From an uncultured Gammaproteobacteria bacterium (GTDB taxonomy: Bacteria; Pseudomonadota; Gammaproteobacteria; Pseudomonadales; Porticoccaceae), in the NCBI GenBank assembly GCA_913058345.1, contig CAJXQR010000003.1, positions 186,001 through 250,000 on the forward strand: a stretch of 64,000 bases of DNA. The letters are read 5' to 3'. A model generated the notes under the pieces. That model saw only the letters and a program-made list of their open reading frames with translations. It made no database searches and was not told where the DNA came from. Shown in pieces: positions 53,747 through 62,983 of this stretch. The translations under genes and the position numbers were made by a program. How positions within the stretch are numbered: position 1 is the stretch's first letter; the number at the start of each line of letters is the position of its first letter.

Positions 53747-54561
53747 GTGAAAAAATTCAAAAATTACTGGCTCAGGCAGGTTTGGGCTCGCGCCGTGAAA
53801 TCGAAAAATGGATCGCGGCAGGGCGTGTATCTGTCAATGGCAAGGTTGCTACAACGGGTGATCGTATTTCGGTGGAGGACAAGGTCAGTGTCGATGGGCG
53901 GGTTATTAAACTAACATCAAAGGACAGTCGTACCCGTGTGCTTATTTACCATAAACCGGTGGGCGAAATCTGTACCCGTCAAGATCCGGAGGGCCGTAAA
54001 ACGGTCTTTTCCAGCTTGCCACCCATTAAAGATGGGCGCTGGATTGCTGTGGGTCGTCTCGATATTAATACCAGTGGTTTGTTGTTATTTACCAATGACG
54101 GCGAACTTGCTAATCGTCAAATGCATCCCTCAGGCCAGGTTGAAAGAGAGTATCTGGTGCGCATTCACGGCGTCGTCGATGATGACATGCTCAAGCGTTT
54201 GCAGGAGGGGGTCATGCTCGACGATGGCATCGGGCGTTTTAAGAAAATCCAAGTCGGAGATGGCTCGGGCTCCCACCAGTGGTTTACCGTAGTGTTAACG
54301 GAAGGCCGCAATCGAGAAGTGCGTCGATTGTGGGAGTCTCAGGGTGTTGAGGTAAGCCGTTTAAAGCGCATTCGTTTTGGCACAGTTGAACTCCCTTCTT
54401 ATGTACGCCGTGGTGACTGGCTCGATCTTACGCCGGTGGAAGTGAGCCGACTGTCTAAATCAATGGGCATTGCCAGCAAACCCCAATCGTTAACACCCAG
54501 TGAGCGTCAACGACGGGAGCGCCAGCTCAGCAAATTAAAAGCGCGGGGTGCACAGCGCTAA
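53743..54561 (+). CDS. rluB: 23S rRNA pseudouridine 2605 synthase RluB
   Basis: A 272-residue pseudouridine synthase of the RsuA family. The S4 domain is at residues 3-55 (KIQKLLAQAGLGSRREIEKWI), and the catalytic aspartate is Asp107 in GRLDINTSGLLL. ILTEGRNREVRRL is replaced by VLTEGRNREVRRLW, as expected. It modifies U2605 of 23S rRNA. RluB, rather than RluE/F, is favoured by the scpAB context and length. The tail (about 240-272) is basic. Confidence 0.9.
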   Translation: MSEKIQKLLAQAGLGSRREIEKWIAAGRVSVNGKVATTGDRISVEDKVSVDGRVIKLTSKDSRTRVLIYHKPVGEICTRQDPEGRKTVFSSLPPIKDGRWIAVGRLDINTSGLLLFTNDGELANRQMHPSGQVEREYLVRIHGVVDDDMLKRLQEGVMLDDGIGRFKKIQVGDGSGSHQWFTVVLTEGRNREVRRLWESQGVEVSRLKRIRFGTVELPSYVRRGDWLDLTPVEVSRLSKSMGIASKPQSLTPSERQRRERQLSKLKARGAQR

Positions 54562-54573
54562 CGGTCAGTGTCG

Positions 54574-54987
54574 CTACTGGTGTTCAGGCAAGGGTAAATC
54601 GTCCTTAAAATAAAGGCGAATGGGGTAATTCTGCATTTTTTCCAGCTGGATAATTAAACCATAGTTGTCACTTTCATAATCCTCGGACCATTCATAGCGG
54701 ATGCCGGGTAACACTTCTTCTTTACCGTCACGCTGACCTACCACAACCACCTCGCGAACTTTATCGCTGCCTTTCAGTTTGTTTTTAGGGATGGTCACCG
54801 TCACATTCTGACCGCCATCGCTGCCGAGTTCAGGTAGTTTAATACGTTGCACTTTAGCGTGTATTTTCTTGCCTTCATGGCCCTCTTTTAATTCCAGCCA
54901 ATCTGTTTCAGCCGCGCCGAGGGCAGGCGCTAAACAGACAAGAGCGGTGCTCAAAACCACTCTTTTCGTGGTGCTTGCTGCAGTCAT
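54574..54987 (-). CDS. Hypothetical secreted protein
   Basis: A 137-residue protein with a clear signal peptide (TTKRVVLSTALVCLAPALGAA) and a body of alternating charged and hydrophobic segments (KIHAKVQRIKLPELGSDGG, then KLKGSDKVREVVVVGQRDG). No family is recognised. ATG 54987 has AGGAG six bases upstream, which strongly supports it as a real gene. It converges on rluB with 12 bases between the stops and no terminator. Confidence 0.75.
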   Translation of the reverse strand: MTAASTTKRVVLSTALVCLAPALGAAETDWLELKEGHEGKKIHAKVQRIKLPELGSDGGQNVTVTIPKNKLKGSDKVREVVVVGQRDGKEEVLPGIRYEWSEDYESDNYGLIIQLEKMQNYPIRLYFKDDLPLPEHQ

Positions 54988-55515
54988 ATTCCACTCCTGA
55001 TAATTCTAGTTGGTACATAGAGTCTATCAAAATTTTAGACGTTTAAGTGATCTGAACAACACTCTTACTAACACTGTGTAGAGTTTACCTCGCTTTGAGT
55101 GTATCAAGAGGTCTTTCGAAAGCTTTGCCAAGTGTTTGAGAAAGATAACAGGGAGCTCCACGCTAGATGGACTGTGACACGCCAAAAAACAGCTGTTGCA
55201 ACTACGGGTGCAGAGAGAGTTCCTCAACAGATAATCAGGCAGCGAAGTATCAATTTTTGCCTTATCACAGCTTAGATGGGGCCGAAGTCGGCACGTTTTT
55301 TTACCCGCCAACTCGCGTTTAACTGCTTCCCACAGCCGCTGGGACAAGGCTATTTTCGGTGTGCTTAGCCAAGTGTTCGGATGCGACGGTTCAAGTGATT
55401 ATGTGAGGTAGAGCATTACGCAACATAGTCTGTTTTTCCTGACATCTAAAGTCCATGGCGGGGGGATGAAATGATTGTCAGTCGACGATCTGTTGACAGC
55501 AAGCTCAGCCTGACC
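54988..55515. other. Gap between the secreted protein gene and the histidine kinase
   Basis: This stretch of 528 bases has no confident gene. A 106-codon minus-strand frame (55027-55347) lacks a ribosome site and has a composition unlike its neighbours (many Cys, Ser, Lys). No terminator or known RNA was seen. The promoter of the secreted protein should lie at the low-coordinate side. Confidence 0.4.
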
Positions 55516-58500
55516 TTACGCGGGATTGTCTTCTAGCAAACCTTGTATTTTGGCGAGCAATTCGCTGATCTTGAAGGGCTTTTTGATCATGTTGTCGACA
55601 AGACTAGTATTTAGTTGGCTTGAGTTACGATCGTCTGTAAAGCCGCTTGCAAGTTGGATTTTTATATCGGGGTATTGCGATTGCACCGTGGCGGCGAGTT
55701 GGTAACCATCTATTTCGGGCATGATGACGTCGGAGAGTAGTAGATCGACCGGTGTGTTTTTGAGTATATCCAGGGCTTTTTTTGCACTGTCTACAGGAAT
55801 CACGTCGTAACCCTGTTGGCTGAGTATTTCTTCCATTAAATTGAGCAGAGCCACTTCGTCGTCAACCACTAGAATAGTTTTTTGGCCTGCAAACACAGGC
55901 TGACTGGGTTCTTGGTTAGGCGTTTCTATCTGCTCATTGACATCGGCGTAATGTCTGGGGAAGAGAAGAGTAAACTCAGTGCCCCGACCGGGCTTTGAGT
56001 TGGTTTTAATTTTACCTTTACTGCGCTCCACAAAGCCGTAGACCTGGCTAAGGCCAAGCCCCGTCCCTTGGTCGCCTTTGGTCGAAAAGAAAGGGTCAAA
56101 TATCCGTTCCCGCGTTTTTTCATCCATCCCATTGCCGTTGTCGGTTATGCGCATCACCACATGATCACCGGCAGGCAGGCCCTTGAGGGTAGCTTCTGTA
56201 TTGCAGATTTGCACGTTGTTGGTGTGGATATTAAGAACTCCTCCTTCAGGCATAGCGTGCATGGCATTAATACTCATATTCAAAATGGCGTCTTCAAGGT
56301 CTCCCTTATTGAGGTAGGTAGACCATAAGTCTTGATCCAGGTCCAATTCTAGCTTGATACGTGGGGTCAATGATTTTTTCAGCATGTGCTCGTGTCTTTG
56401 CAGCTGGGCATTGATATCGAGTACTTCGGCAGTTGACATGTTGTGTGCTGAAAAGCCCAGTAGTTTTTCGGTCAGTTGAGCACCTCGTTCGCCGGCGCGG
56501 ACAATTTCGCTGGCATATTTTTCCAGCTTGGGTTGCTTGATCAAGATTGTTTGTAGCAAGTTGGCATAGCCTGTAATGACCCCCAGCATATTATTAAAAT
56601 CGTGGGCGATACCTCCGGTTAGGTTTCCGAGGGCATCCATTTTTTGGGTGCGACGCAGCTGCTCTTCGTGCTCTTTGATGCGCGTAATATCTTGTACGGA
56701 AACAATAAAGCGATGTTTCCCCTCTCGGCTTTCGCTAAGTGCTGCAGCGGCAATACGAGAGGGGAAGGTGGTCGAGTCTTTACGTAAGCCCTCCATCTCG
56801 TTACTGACACCGAGATATTTCGGGTCGTATGTTTCAAGGTAACGCTGTAAAAATTGTTGAAGTTGAGCGAGATAGCTTTGAGGGACTAAGCGTAAAGAGG
56901 AGTGACCAATTATCTCCTCGGCGCAGTAACCGAATAAATCTTCGGCAGCTTTGTTAAAGGTAATGACTTTTCCTGTTTCATCAATAGTAAGAACGGCATC
57001 AAATATAGAGTCGAGAATTTCACGCTGCTCCGCTTCTCTGTTGAGTAATAGCTGTTGGGCTGTTCGCTCAGCGGTTATGTCACGAACAATCGACATAGCA
57101 CCTATTATGTCGCCTGATTTATCAATGATCGGAGAGTTATACCATTCGCAGCGAATGGTATCGCCATTCTTTGTGCGATTTTTACTGATGACTCTATCTT
57201 GATACTTCCCAATTGCTAATGAATGAGTGATTTTTTGTTTGTTGATAATAGCGCCTTTTGGTGTGAGGAAATCTGGCCCTTTATTTTTAACTTCGTTAAA
57301 ATGAAAACCGAACATTTTTTCTGCGGCGGCATTCCACTCTGTTATTGTATTGGTGATTATGTCCCATTCCAGTACGGCCATGGGGGCTTGGATGCGGAAG
57401 GCTTTACGGCGTTCTTCAGCGGCAAGTAATTGCTGTTCCAAACGTTTGCGTTGATCAATATCGCTTCCCTCGGCAACGAGTTGTTTTATTTCTCCCTGCT
57501 CATCCCGAATAGGGTGAATGCTGAGCTGTATCCATTTCAAATTATTTTTGCTGGTGAGTATTTTTAGGTCTCTGTGCGTATGACTACCTTTAAGGGCTTT
57601 GTTGACATCGCTTTTTACCAGCGTTTGTGTTTCGCGGCTGTAGTTAAATACCCGGTAATCCCATAGTTTTCTGCCGAGCTGAATATCTTCGGGTTTGAGC
57701 CTTTTTGTCAGTGGTGTGGCATTGGTATTGGTAAATGTAACGAGAGCATTGATATCAATAACTGCAATGAGTGTATGGAGACCACTAAATAAGTTCTGAA
57801 GTTGTTCTTGTGCGGCTTTTTCCTGTGCCTGTGCACGATAGCGTCCACTCAAGTCCCGTATAACGCCTTGTATGACTTTCTCTCCATTGATATTGATCAA
57901 TTTTCCCGTTAACTCGCAAGGGAAAAGGTCACCCGATTTTTTGGTAAGCCAGCCCTCGTAGCGAGTTTGACCTGTCGAAAATATCTCGGCGACAGCTTTG
58001 TTATTTTTTTCGCGAACTTCCGGGGTATTGGGGACAAGCTCTAAGGCATTTGTGGATGCCATATCTTTTTCAGAGTAACCAAAGGTTCTTAACATACTCT
58101 GGTTGGCATAAAGTATGTTTCCATAGCGGTCATAGGTGAAACAAGGGTCCAGTGATTGCTCGAAGAGTGCACGAAACTTCTCCTCGCTCTCAGCAAGATT
58201 TAGTTCGGCTTGAACGCGACTGATTTCAGCGCCCGTTCTGTCAGAACACTCCTGAAGCACTTGTTCTAAAAATGGAATATCTTCTCGGGGCTTGTCATCC
58301 ATAAGTACCAGTAAACCTAGAATATCGCCAGTGGGACTGGACAAGGGGGTGCCAAAATAACTTTCTACTCCCATCGTTTTTAAGTTCGTGTCATGGGGAA
58401 ATAAGGCTGCAGTACCACTGGAATAGTAACAAGGAGAGCCAGTGACCACGTTCTCGCAGGGACTACCCGATAAGGGGTAGGAGAAGTTAGCTGAGGGCTC

Positions 58501-59094
58501 TCCGTGCTTATAACATGCGAGAGTCTGAGCATGATGATTCTTTATGATAGCTATAAAAGCGTAACGCATATTCAGCGCTGAACTCAGCTGGTAGACCAGT
58601 TTTGTGAGATATTCATTCCCGGTAACCAGAAACGCGCCTTTGTGGATAGCTTTGATAAGGGCCTCTGCCTGGTTGCGCTCGGTAATATCACGATTTGAGC
58701 CAACCAGGCCTGTGATTTCGCCAGTATCGTTGCGGACAAATGCTATGCTGGTTTCAAGAGGGTATTTGCTTCCATCTTTGCGGTAGGCTTCAAGCTGGCA
58801 CTTAATTGGCAGGTCGTTATTGTTTGTTTTTGTGTTTTGGGATAGCTGGCTTGTCACGATACGTTTAAAAATTCTTGCAGAAGTTGGCGTCATATTCTGA
58901 TCAATAGGGCGAGCTATGCGCTCCTGGCTGGTAAAGCCGCTAGCGTCCTCCATCGAAGGGCTTACGTAGGTAATGTTGAGATTGGTATCGCAGGCCCAAA
59001 GTACATCTTTGACGTGTTCGGCAATGTGACGGAGTTTGTTTTCCATCATGGCCTGTTGGGGTACGCCCCTTTTTTTATCTGCATTGGTATCCAT
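55516..59094 (-). CDS. Soluble hybrid histidine kinase with multiple PAS and a GAF domain
   Basis: An 1192-residue sensor without transmembrane segments. In order: PAS (about 20-140), GAF (about 150-295), then four PAS units (about 305-425, 430-555, 565-690, 695-815). Next come HisKA with the phospho-accepting His831 in LTGGIAHDFNNML, HATPase (about 940-1060, with DNGNGMDEKTRERIFDPFFSTKG) and a C-terminal receiver whose phosphorylated Asp1122 lies in LLLSDVIMPEIDGY. It is cytoplasmic and should read an internal signal such as redox state or a small ligand. No separate response regulator or output gene lies next to it, so it probably phosphorylates a regulator or phosphotransfer protein elsewhere. 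ATG 59094 opens with MDTNADKKRG. Confidence 0.9.
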   Translation of the reverse strand: MDTNADKKRGVPQQAMMENKLRHIAEHVKDVLWACDTNLNITYVSPSMEDASGFTSQERIARPIDQNMTPTSARIFKRIVTSQLSQNTKTNNNDLPIKCQLEAYRKDGSKYPLETSIAFVRNDTGEITGLVGSNRDITERNQAEALIKAIHKGAFLVTGNEYLTKLVYQLSSALNMRYAFIAIIKNHHAQTLACYKHGEPSANFSYPLSGSPCENVVTGSPCYYSSGTAALFPHDTNLKTMGVESYFGTPLSSPTGDILGLLVLMDDKPREDIPFLEQVLQECSDRTGAEISRVQAELNLAESEEKFRALFEQSLDPCFTYDRYGNILYANQSMLRTFGYSEKDMASTNALELVPNTPEVREKNNKAVAEIFSTGQTRYEGWLTKKSGDLFPCELTGKLININGEKVIQGVIRDLSGRYRAQAQEKAAQEQLQNLFSGLHTLIAVIDINALVTFTNTNATPLTKRLKPEDIQLGRKLWDYRVFNYSRETQTLVKSDVNKALKGSHTHRDLKILTSKNNLKWIQLSIHPIRDEQGEIKQLVAEGSDIDQRKRLEQQLLAAEERRKAFRIQAPMAVLEWDIITNTITEWNAAAEKMFGFHFNEVKNKGPDFLTPKGAIINKQKITHSLAIGKYQDRVISKNRTKNGDTIRCEWYNSPIIDKSGDIIGAMSIVRDITAERTAQQLLLNREAEQREILDSIFDAVLTIDETGKVITFNKAAEDLFGYCAEEIIGHSSLRLVPQSYLAQLQQFLQRYLETYDPKYLGVSNEMEGLRKDSTTFPSRIAAAALSESREGKHRFIVSVQDITRIKEHEEQLRRTQKMDALGNLTGGIAHDFNNMLGVITGYANLLQTILIKQPKLEKYASEIVRAGERGAQLTEKLLGFSAHNMSTAEVLDINAQLQRHEHMLKKSLTPRIKLELDLDQDLWSTYLNKGDLEDAILNMSINAMHAMPEGGVLNIHTNNVQICNTEATLKGLPAGDHVVMRITDNGNGMDEKTRERIFDPFFSTKGDQGTGLGLSQVYGFVERSKGKIKTNSKPGRGTEFTLLFPRHYADVNEQIETPNQEPSQPVFAGQKTILVVDDEVALLNLMEEILSQQGYDVIPVDSAKKALDILKNTPVDLLLSDVIMPEIDGYQLAATVQSQYPDIKIQLASGFTDDRNSSQLNTSLVDNMIKKPFKISELLAKIQGLLEDNPA

Positions 59095-59452
59095 GTTCTA
59101 GCTCTACCTGCTGTTTTTTGCCTCAGTCTTTGCTGTAACTTACTTAAGCTTTGTATTGTTACTATTGTTGTTCGTGTCGTACAAACATATTTGGCAATTT
59201 TGCGTGTCAGTCTAAGCTTTACTCTCACCTTGTTCTGATTGCTGGTACACAAAACAGCCGTTGTTAAAGAAGAGATTAAGTATGGCCTGCGCTTTAGCTG
59301 CGATCAGATATCGAACCCGCCCGGTGTCACGTTGACGCGTTTTATATCAGTGCTTTGTTTTGGTTGGTAGGAGCACCTCACAATAGACAGAGCAAGCACA
59401 TAACCATAAACTGCTATCTAACGAAATCTTAAATAATCTGGAGCGAATAATA
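59095..59452. promoter_or_regulatory. Divergent region between the histidine kinase and acyl-CoA dehydrogenase
   Basis: This 358-base spacer holds the promoters of both divergent genes. The GGAG ribosome site of the dehydrogenase lies at 59440-59443. Short frames inside it look random. No clear operator was identified. Confidence 0.35.
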
Positions 59453-61264
59453 ATGACCGATTACACAGCACCCGTACGTGATACTCGCTTTGTTCGCGAC
59501 GAGGTCTTTGATTATCCCGCATTGTGGCAGAGCTTGTCGGGCTGCGAGGAAGCGACTCCCGACCTGATTGAGGCCGTTGTTGATGCAATGGCGACCTTTT
59601 GTGAGGAGGAACTTGCACCTTTAAATCAGTCTGGTGACGAAGAGGGGTGTACCTGGACAAAGGATGGTGTGACGACACCCTCGGGTTTTAAAGAGGCGTA
59701 TAAAGCGTATATCGAGAGTGGTTGGGCCGGTTTAACCAGTCCTGAAGAATATGGTGGACAAGCCTTGCCGCCATCGATGGAGAGCATTCTTAATGAGTTT
59801 GCCGGTAGTGCGAACTGGGCCTGGAGTATGTATCCGTTTTTGGCTAAGGGTGCACGAGCAACGATTCTCGCCCATGGTAACCAAGACTTGATCGATGCGT
59901 ATGTACCAAAGATGGTGGAAGGGCGGTGGACAGGCACAATGTGCCTGACTGAAGCTCACTGTGGTACGGACCTCGGACTATTGCGCACCAAGGCCGAGGC
60001 CAATACCGATGGCAGTTACTCTCTTAGCGGAAGTAAGATGTTTATTTCTTCGGGCGACCACGATATGGTCGAGAATATTGTTCATATTGTTATTGCTCGG
60101 CTACCTGATGCGCCCTCCGGAACCAAGGGCATTTCATTGTTTCTAGTACCCAAATACCTGCCTGGTGCGGATGATAGTTTGTCTGAAAACGGTGTCAGCT
60201 GCGGCTCTATTGAGCATAAAATGGGTATTAATGGCAACGCTACTTGCGTTATTAACTTCGACGGTGCTACGGGGTTTTTGCTGGGCGAGCTTAATCGCGG
60301 CCTCAATTGCATGTTTACCTTTATGAACACTGCTCGAATTGGTACCGCTATTCAAGGTATTGCCCATGGTGAGCTGGCCTTGCAGAATGCGACGAAATAC
60401 GCCCGTGAACGGCTGCAAATGCGTTCGCTGAGTGGCCCCAAAAACCCTGAGGGCCCAGCCGATCCGATTATTGTTCACCCCGATGTGCGGCGCATGCTGC
60501 TAACCATTAAGTCGCTTACCGAGGGCAATCGCCTGTTAGCGCACTATCTATCCTCCTTTCTCGATATCACTAAATTGAGTGAGGATGAGTCCGAACGACA
60601 GCGTGCCGAGGACTTACTGGCCCTGTTGACCCCTATAGCCAAAGGTTTTATGACCGAGTCTGGTTTTGAATGTGCCAACCACGGCGTACAGGTCTTTGGT
60701 GGCCATGGCTACATAAGCGAGTGGGGCATGGAACAGAATATGCGTGATGCTCGCATTGCCATGATTTACGAGGGCACGAACGGTATTCAGGCTCTGGACC
60801 TGCTGGGGCGCAAGGTATTAGCCTCTAAAGCCAAATTGTTGGGTGGTTTTGTCAAGGAGGTCAGTGCCTGGTGTGAAGCAGATAGTGCGAGCAGTATTAA
60901 AGCTGAACGACTACCTGCACTTACCGCTGCCATTGCTCAATGGCAAAGCCTGACTCAAGAAATCGGCATGAAAGCTTTACAGAACCCGGAAGAGGTGGGC
61001 GCGGCTTCTTTTGATTATTTAATGTACTCCGGTTATGTGGTGCTTGCCTACCTTTGGTTGCGTGCCGCTGAGGTCGCTGAGGCGAAGCTAGCTGGGGGTG
61101 GCGAAGATAAAGACTTTTATACGGCCAAATTAGAGACCACGCGCTTCTACTTTGATCGTATACTACCGCGCCTTCAAACCTTGGCGGCGACCATCAGCGT
61201 CGGTGCCGATTCACTAATGACCATGGATGAGTCGCGTTTTGTTGTCGGCCTTGAAATAGACTAG
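59453..61264 (+). CDS. Acyl-CoA dehydrogenase (about 600-residue FadE-like type)
   Basis: A 603-residue flavoenzyme of the large acyl-CoA dehydrogenase subfamily with an N-terminal AcylCoA_DH_N region and a C-terminal extension beyond the 380-residue core. Substrate and FAD elements are MCLTEAHCGTDLGLLRTKAE, then GHGYISEWGMEQNMRDARI. The catalytic glutamate is in IYEGTNGIQALDLLGRKV. It introduces the alpha-beta double bond in an acyl-CoA. Chain-length preference cannot be read. Start ATG 59453 has GGAG nine bases upstream. First gene of a CoA-catabolism group on the plus strand. Confidence 0.93.
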   Translation: MTDYTAPVRDTRFVRDEVFDYPALWQSLSGCEEATPDLIEAVVDAMATFCEEELAPLNQSGDEEGCTWTKDGVTTPSGFKEAYKAYIESGWAGLTSPEEYGGQALPPSMESILNEFAGSANWAWSMYPFLAKGARATILAHGNQDLIDAYVPKMVEGRWTGTMCLTEAHCGTDLGLLRTKAEANTDGSYSLSGSKMFISSGDHDMVENIVHIVIARLPDAPSGTKGISLFLVPKYLPGADDSLSENGVSCGSIEHKMGINGNATCVINFDGATGFLLGELNRGLNCMFTFMNTARIGTAIQGIAHGELALQNATKYARERLQMRSLSGPKNPEGPADPIIVHPDVRRMLLTIKSLTEGNRLLAHYLSSFLDITKLSEDESERQRAEDLLALLTPIAKGFMTESGFECANHGVQVFGGHGYISEWGMEQNMRDARIAMIYEGTNGIQALDLLGRKVLASKAKLLGGFVKEVSAWCEADSASSIKAERLPALTAAIAQWQSLTQEIGMKALQNPEEVGAASFDYLMYSGYVVLAYLWLRAAEVAEAKLAGGGEDKDFYTAKLETTRFYFDRILPRLQTLAATISVGADSLMTMDESRFVVGLEID

Positions 61265-61298
61265 GCTGGATTAATTATGGCTATAACCCTGGATACAA

Positions 61299-61487
61299 AT
61301 GATGGATAAAAACGACAAGCTTTCTGCTGAAGATCAGGCGCGGGTAGATGAATATCTTTCTACGCCGACCCACCAGGTCAAACGCAGACCTTATAGCCCT
61401 TGGAAGCTACTACTAGTTTTGTGGGCTGTGGTCACTGTGCTGGGTGGTCTTAGCTACTATTTTGCCTGGGCCAATGACGTGCTTTAA
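61299..61487 (+). CDS. DUF3094 family small membrane protein
   Basis: A 62-residue protein with an acidic/basic N-terminal half (LSAEDQARVDEYLSTP) and one transmembrane helix (WKLLLVLWAVVTVLGGLSYYFAW). The pattern fits DUF3094, a gammaproteobacterial family with no known function. It starts 34 bases after the acyl-CoA dehydrogenase stop and may share its transcript. Confidence 0.75.
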   Translation: MMDKNDKLSAEDQARVDEYLSTPTHQVKRRPYSPWKLLLVLWAVVTVLGGLSYYFAWANDVL

Positions 61488-61508
61488 AGCACCGATAAAT
61501 CCTTTTTA

Positions 61509-61546
61509 CTCACTCAAGGTGGGCATTACGATGCGCTTTGAGTGAG
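61509..61546. terminator. Weak terminator-like hairpin after the DUF3094 gene
   Basis: CTCACTCAA and TTGAGTGAG pair over nine bases around a long loop, 20 bases after the stop. The sequence after the stem is AGCTTTTCC, so the T tract is short. Confidence 0.4.
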
Positions 61547-61747
61547 AGCTTTTCCCACGAGTAGTTTTGTCGTCTCGCCGGTAAGTTTACTGACTTATCA
61601 AATCCCTTTAGAATCCATCGCTTTTTGCCGCCCTGACTTTCAGTGGGCAAGCTATTTATAGGTCTGCTGGTCAGGTACTTACTACAAGTACAGGTGCATT
61701 TAGCTAGCAATTGTAGGCAGGCTTTTTGAATTTTCATTTTCGACGAG

Positions 61748-62920
61748 ATGGCGACCATTATGAGCAGTACGAATTCTAATTACCCTGAAATCCGCGAAGC
61801 GGTAGCCAAGTTATGTAGCCAGTATCCCGGTGAATATTGGCGTGCTCTGGACGATACCGATACTTATCCAACAGAGTTTGTGCAGGCCTTGACCGACTCT
61901 GGTTTTCTTTCGGTGTTGATCCCCGAGGAATACGGTGGTGCAGGTCTGCCGATTGAAGCGGGTTGCGTCATTCTGGAAGAAATTCAACGCAGTGGTTGTA
62001 ATGGTGGAGCCTGCCACGCCCAGATGTACACCATGGGAACTTTGCTGCGCCATGGCACTGAAGAACAGAAGAAAAAATACTTGCCCGGGATTGCCGAAGG
62101 TTCACTGCGCCTGCAAGCCTTTGGTGTGACTGAGCCGACGAGTGGTACGGACACCACGCGCATTCGCACCATGGCTGTGCGCGATGGCGACGATTATGTG
62201 ATCAACGGACAGAAGGTGTTCATCTCTCGTACGGAGCACTCCGATTTGATGGTCCTGTTGACACGTACCACGCCACGTGACGAGTGTAAAAAGCCTTCTG
62301 ACGGTATGTCAGTTTTCCTGGTTGATATGCGTGAAGCCCTGGGCAATGGCCTGACGATTAATCCCATTAAAACGATGCTCAATCACGCCACCACGGAGTT
62401 GTTTTTTGACAACATGCGCGTGCCAGCGGCCAATATGCTAGGGGCTGAAGGCAAAGGCTTTAAATGCATCCTCGACGGCATGAACGCCGAGCGCATTCTG
62501 ATTGCCTCTGAATGTATCGGCGATGCCCGCTTCTTTGTCGAGCGCGCTAGTGCCTATGCTTGTGAGCGCGAAGTGTTTGGCCGACCCATTGGTCAGAACC
62601 AGGGCGTTCAATTCCCCATTGCCCGCAATTACGTTGAAACTGAGGCGGCGGCATTGATGGTTTACAACGCCGCTAGGCTGTTTGATGAAGGTAAACCCTG
62701 TGGCTCCGAGGCGAATATGTGCAAGCTGGTGGCCTCTGAGGCGTCCTGGCATGCGGCCGACACCTGCCTGCAAACCCACGGTGGTTTTGGCTATGCCCAG
62801 GAATACGATATAGAGCGCAAGTTCCGTGAAACAAGGCTCTACCAAACGGCGCCTATTTCCACTAATTTAATTCTCTCCCACGTGGGAATACATGAGCTTG
62901 GCATGCCAAAATCTTTTTAA
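61748..62920 (+). CDS. Acyl-CoA dehydrogenase family protein
   Basis: A 390-residue acyl-CoA dehydrogenase of normal core length. It has FLSVLIPEEYGGAGLPIEAG, AFGVTEPTSGTDTTRIRT and INGQKVFISRTEHSDLM. The usual catalytic-Glu motif (EGTNEI-like) near residue 370 is replaced by LYQTAPISTNLIL, so this is a subfamily with the base elsewhere or a different substrate class. The last residues (GMPKSF) fit that subfamily. Two ATGs are close (61748 and 61760); neither has a strong ribosome site. It precedes the FAS1-like dehydratase, so it may act on a dicarboxylic or branched acyl-CoA in the same route. Confidence 0.88.
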   Translation: MATIMSSTNSNYPEIREAVAKLCSQYPGEYWRALDDTDTYPTEFVQALTDSGFLSVLIPEEYGGAGLPIEAGCVILEEIQRSGCNGGACHAQMYTMGTLLRHGTEEQKKKYLPGIAEGSLRLQAFGVTEPTSGTDTTRIRTMAVRDGDDYVINGQKVFISRTEHSDLMVLLTRTTPRDECKKPSDGMSVFLVDMREALGNGLTINPIKTMLNHATTELFFDNMRVPAANMLGAEGKGFKCILDGMNAERILIASECIGDARFFVERASAYACEREVFGRPIGQNQGVQFPIARNYVETEAAALMVYNAARLFDEGKPCGSEANMCKLVASEASWHAADTCLQTHGGFGYAQEYDIERKFRETRLYQTAPISTNLILSHVGIHELGMPKSF

Positions 62921-62983
62921 ATCAAGTGGTTGTTGTGTTTTTTTAATTCATTTTGTCAGTAGGTGATTGAGCAGGGTTTTATC

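Noticed and set aside
55027-55347. 106-codon minus-strand ORF with several Cys
   Set aside because: It lacks a Shine-Dalgarno site and its residue makeup is not protein-like; the Cys do not form a clear metal-binding pattern.
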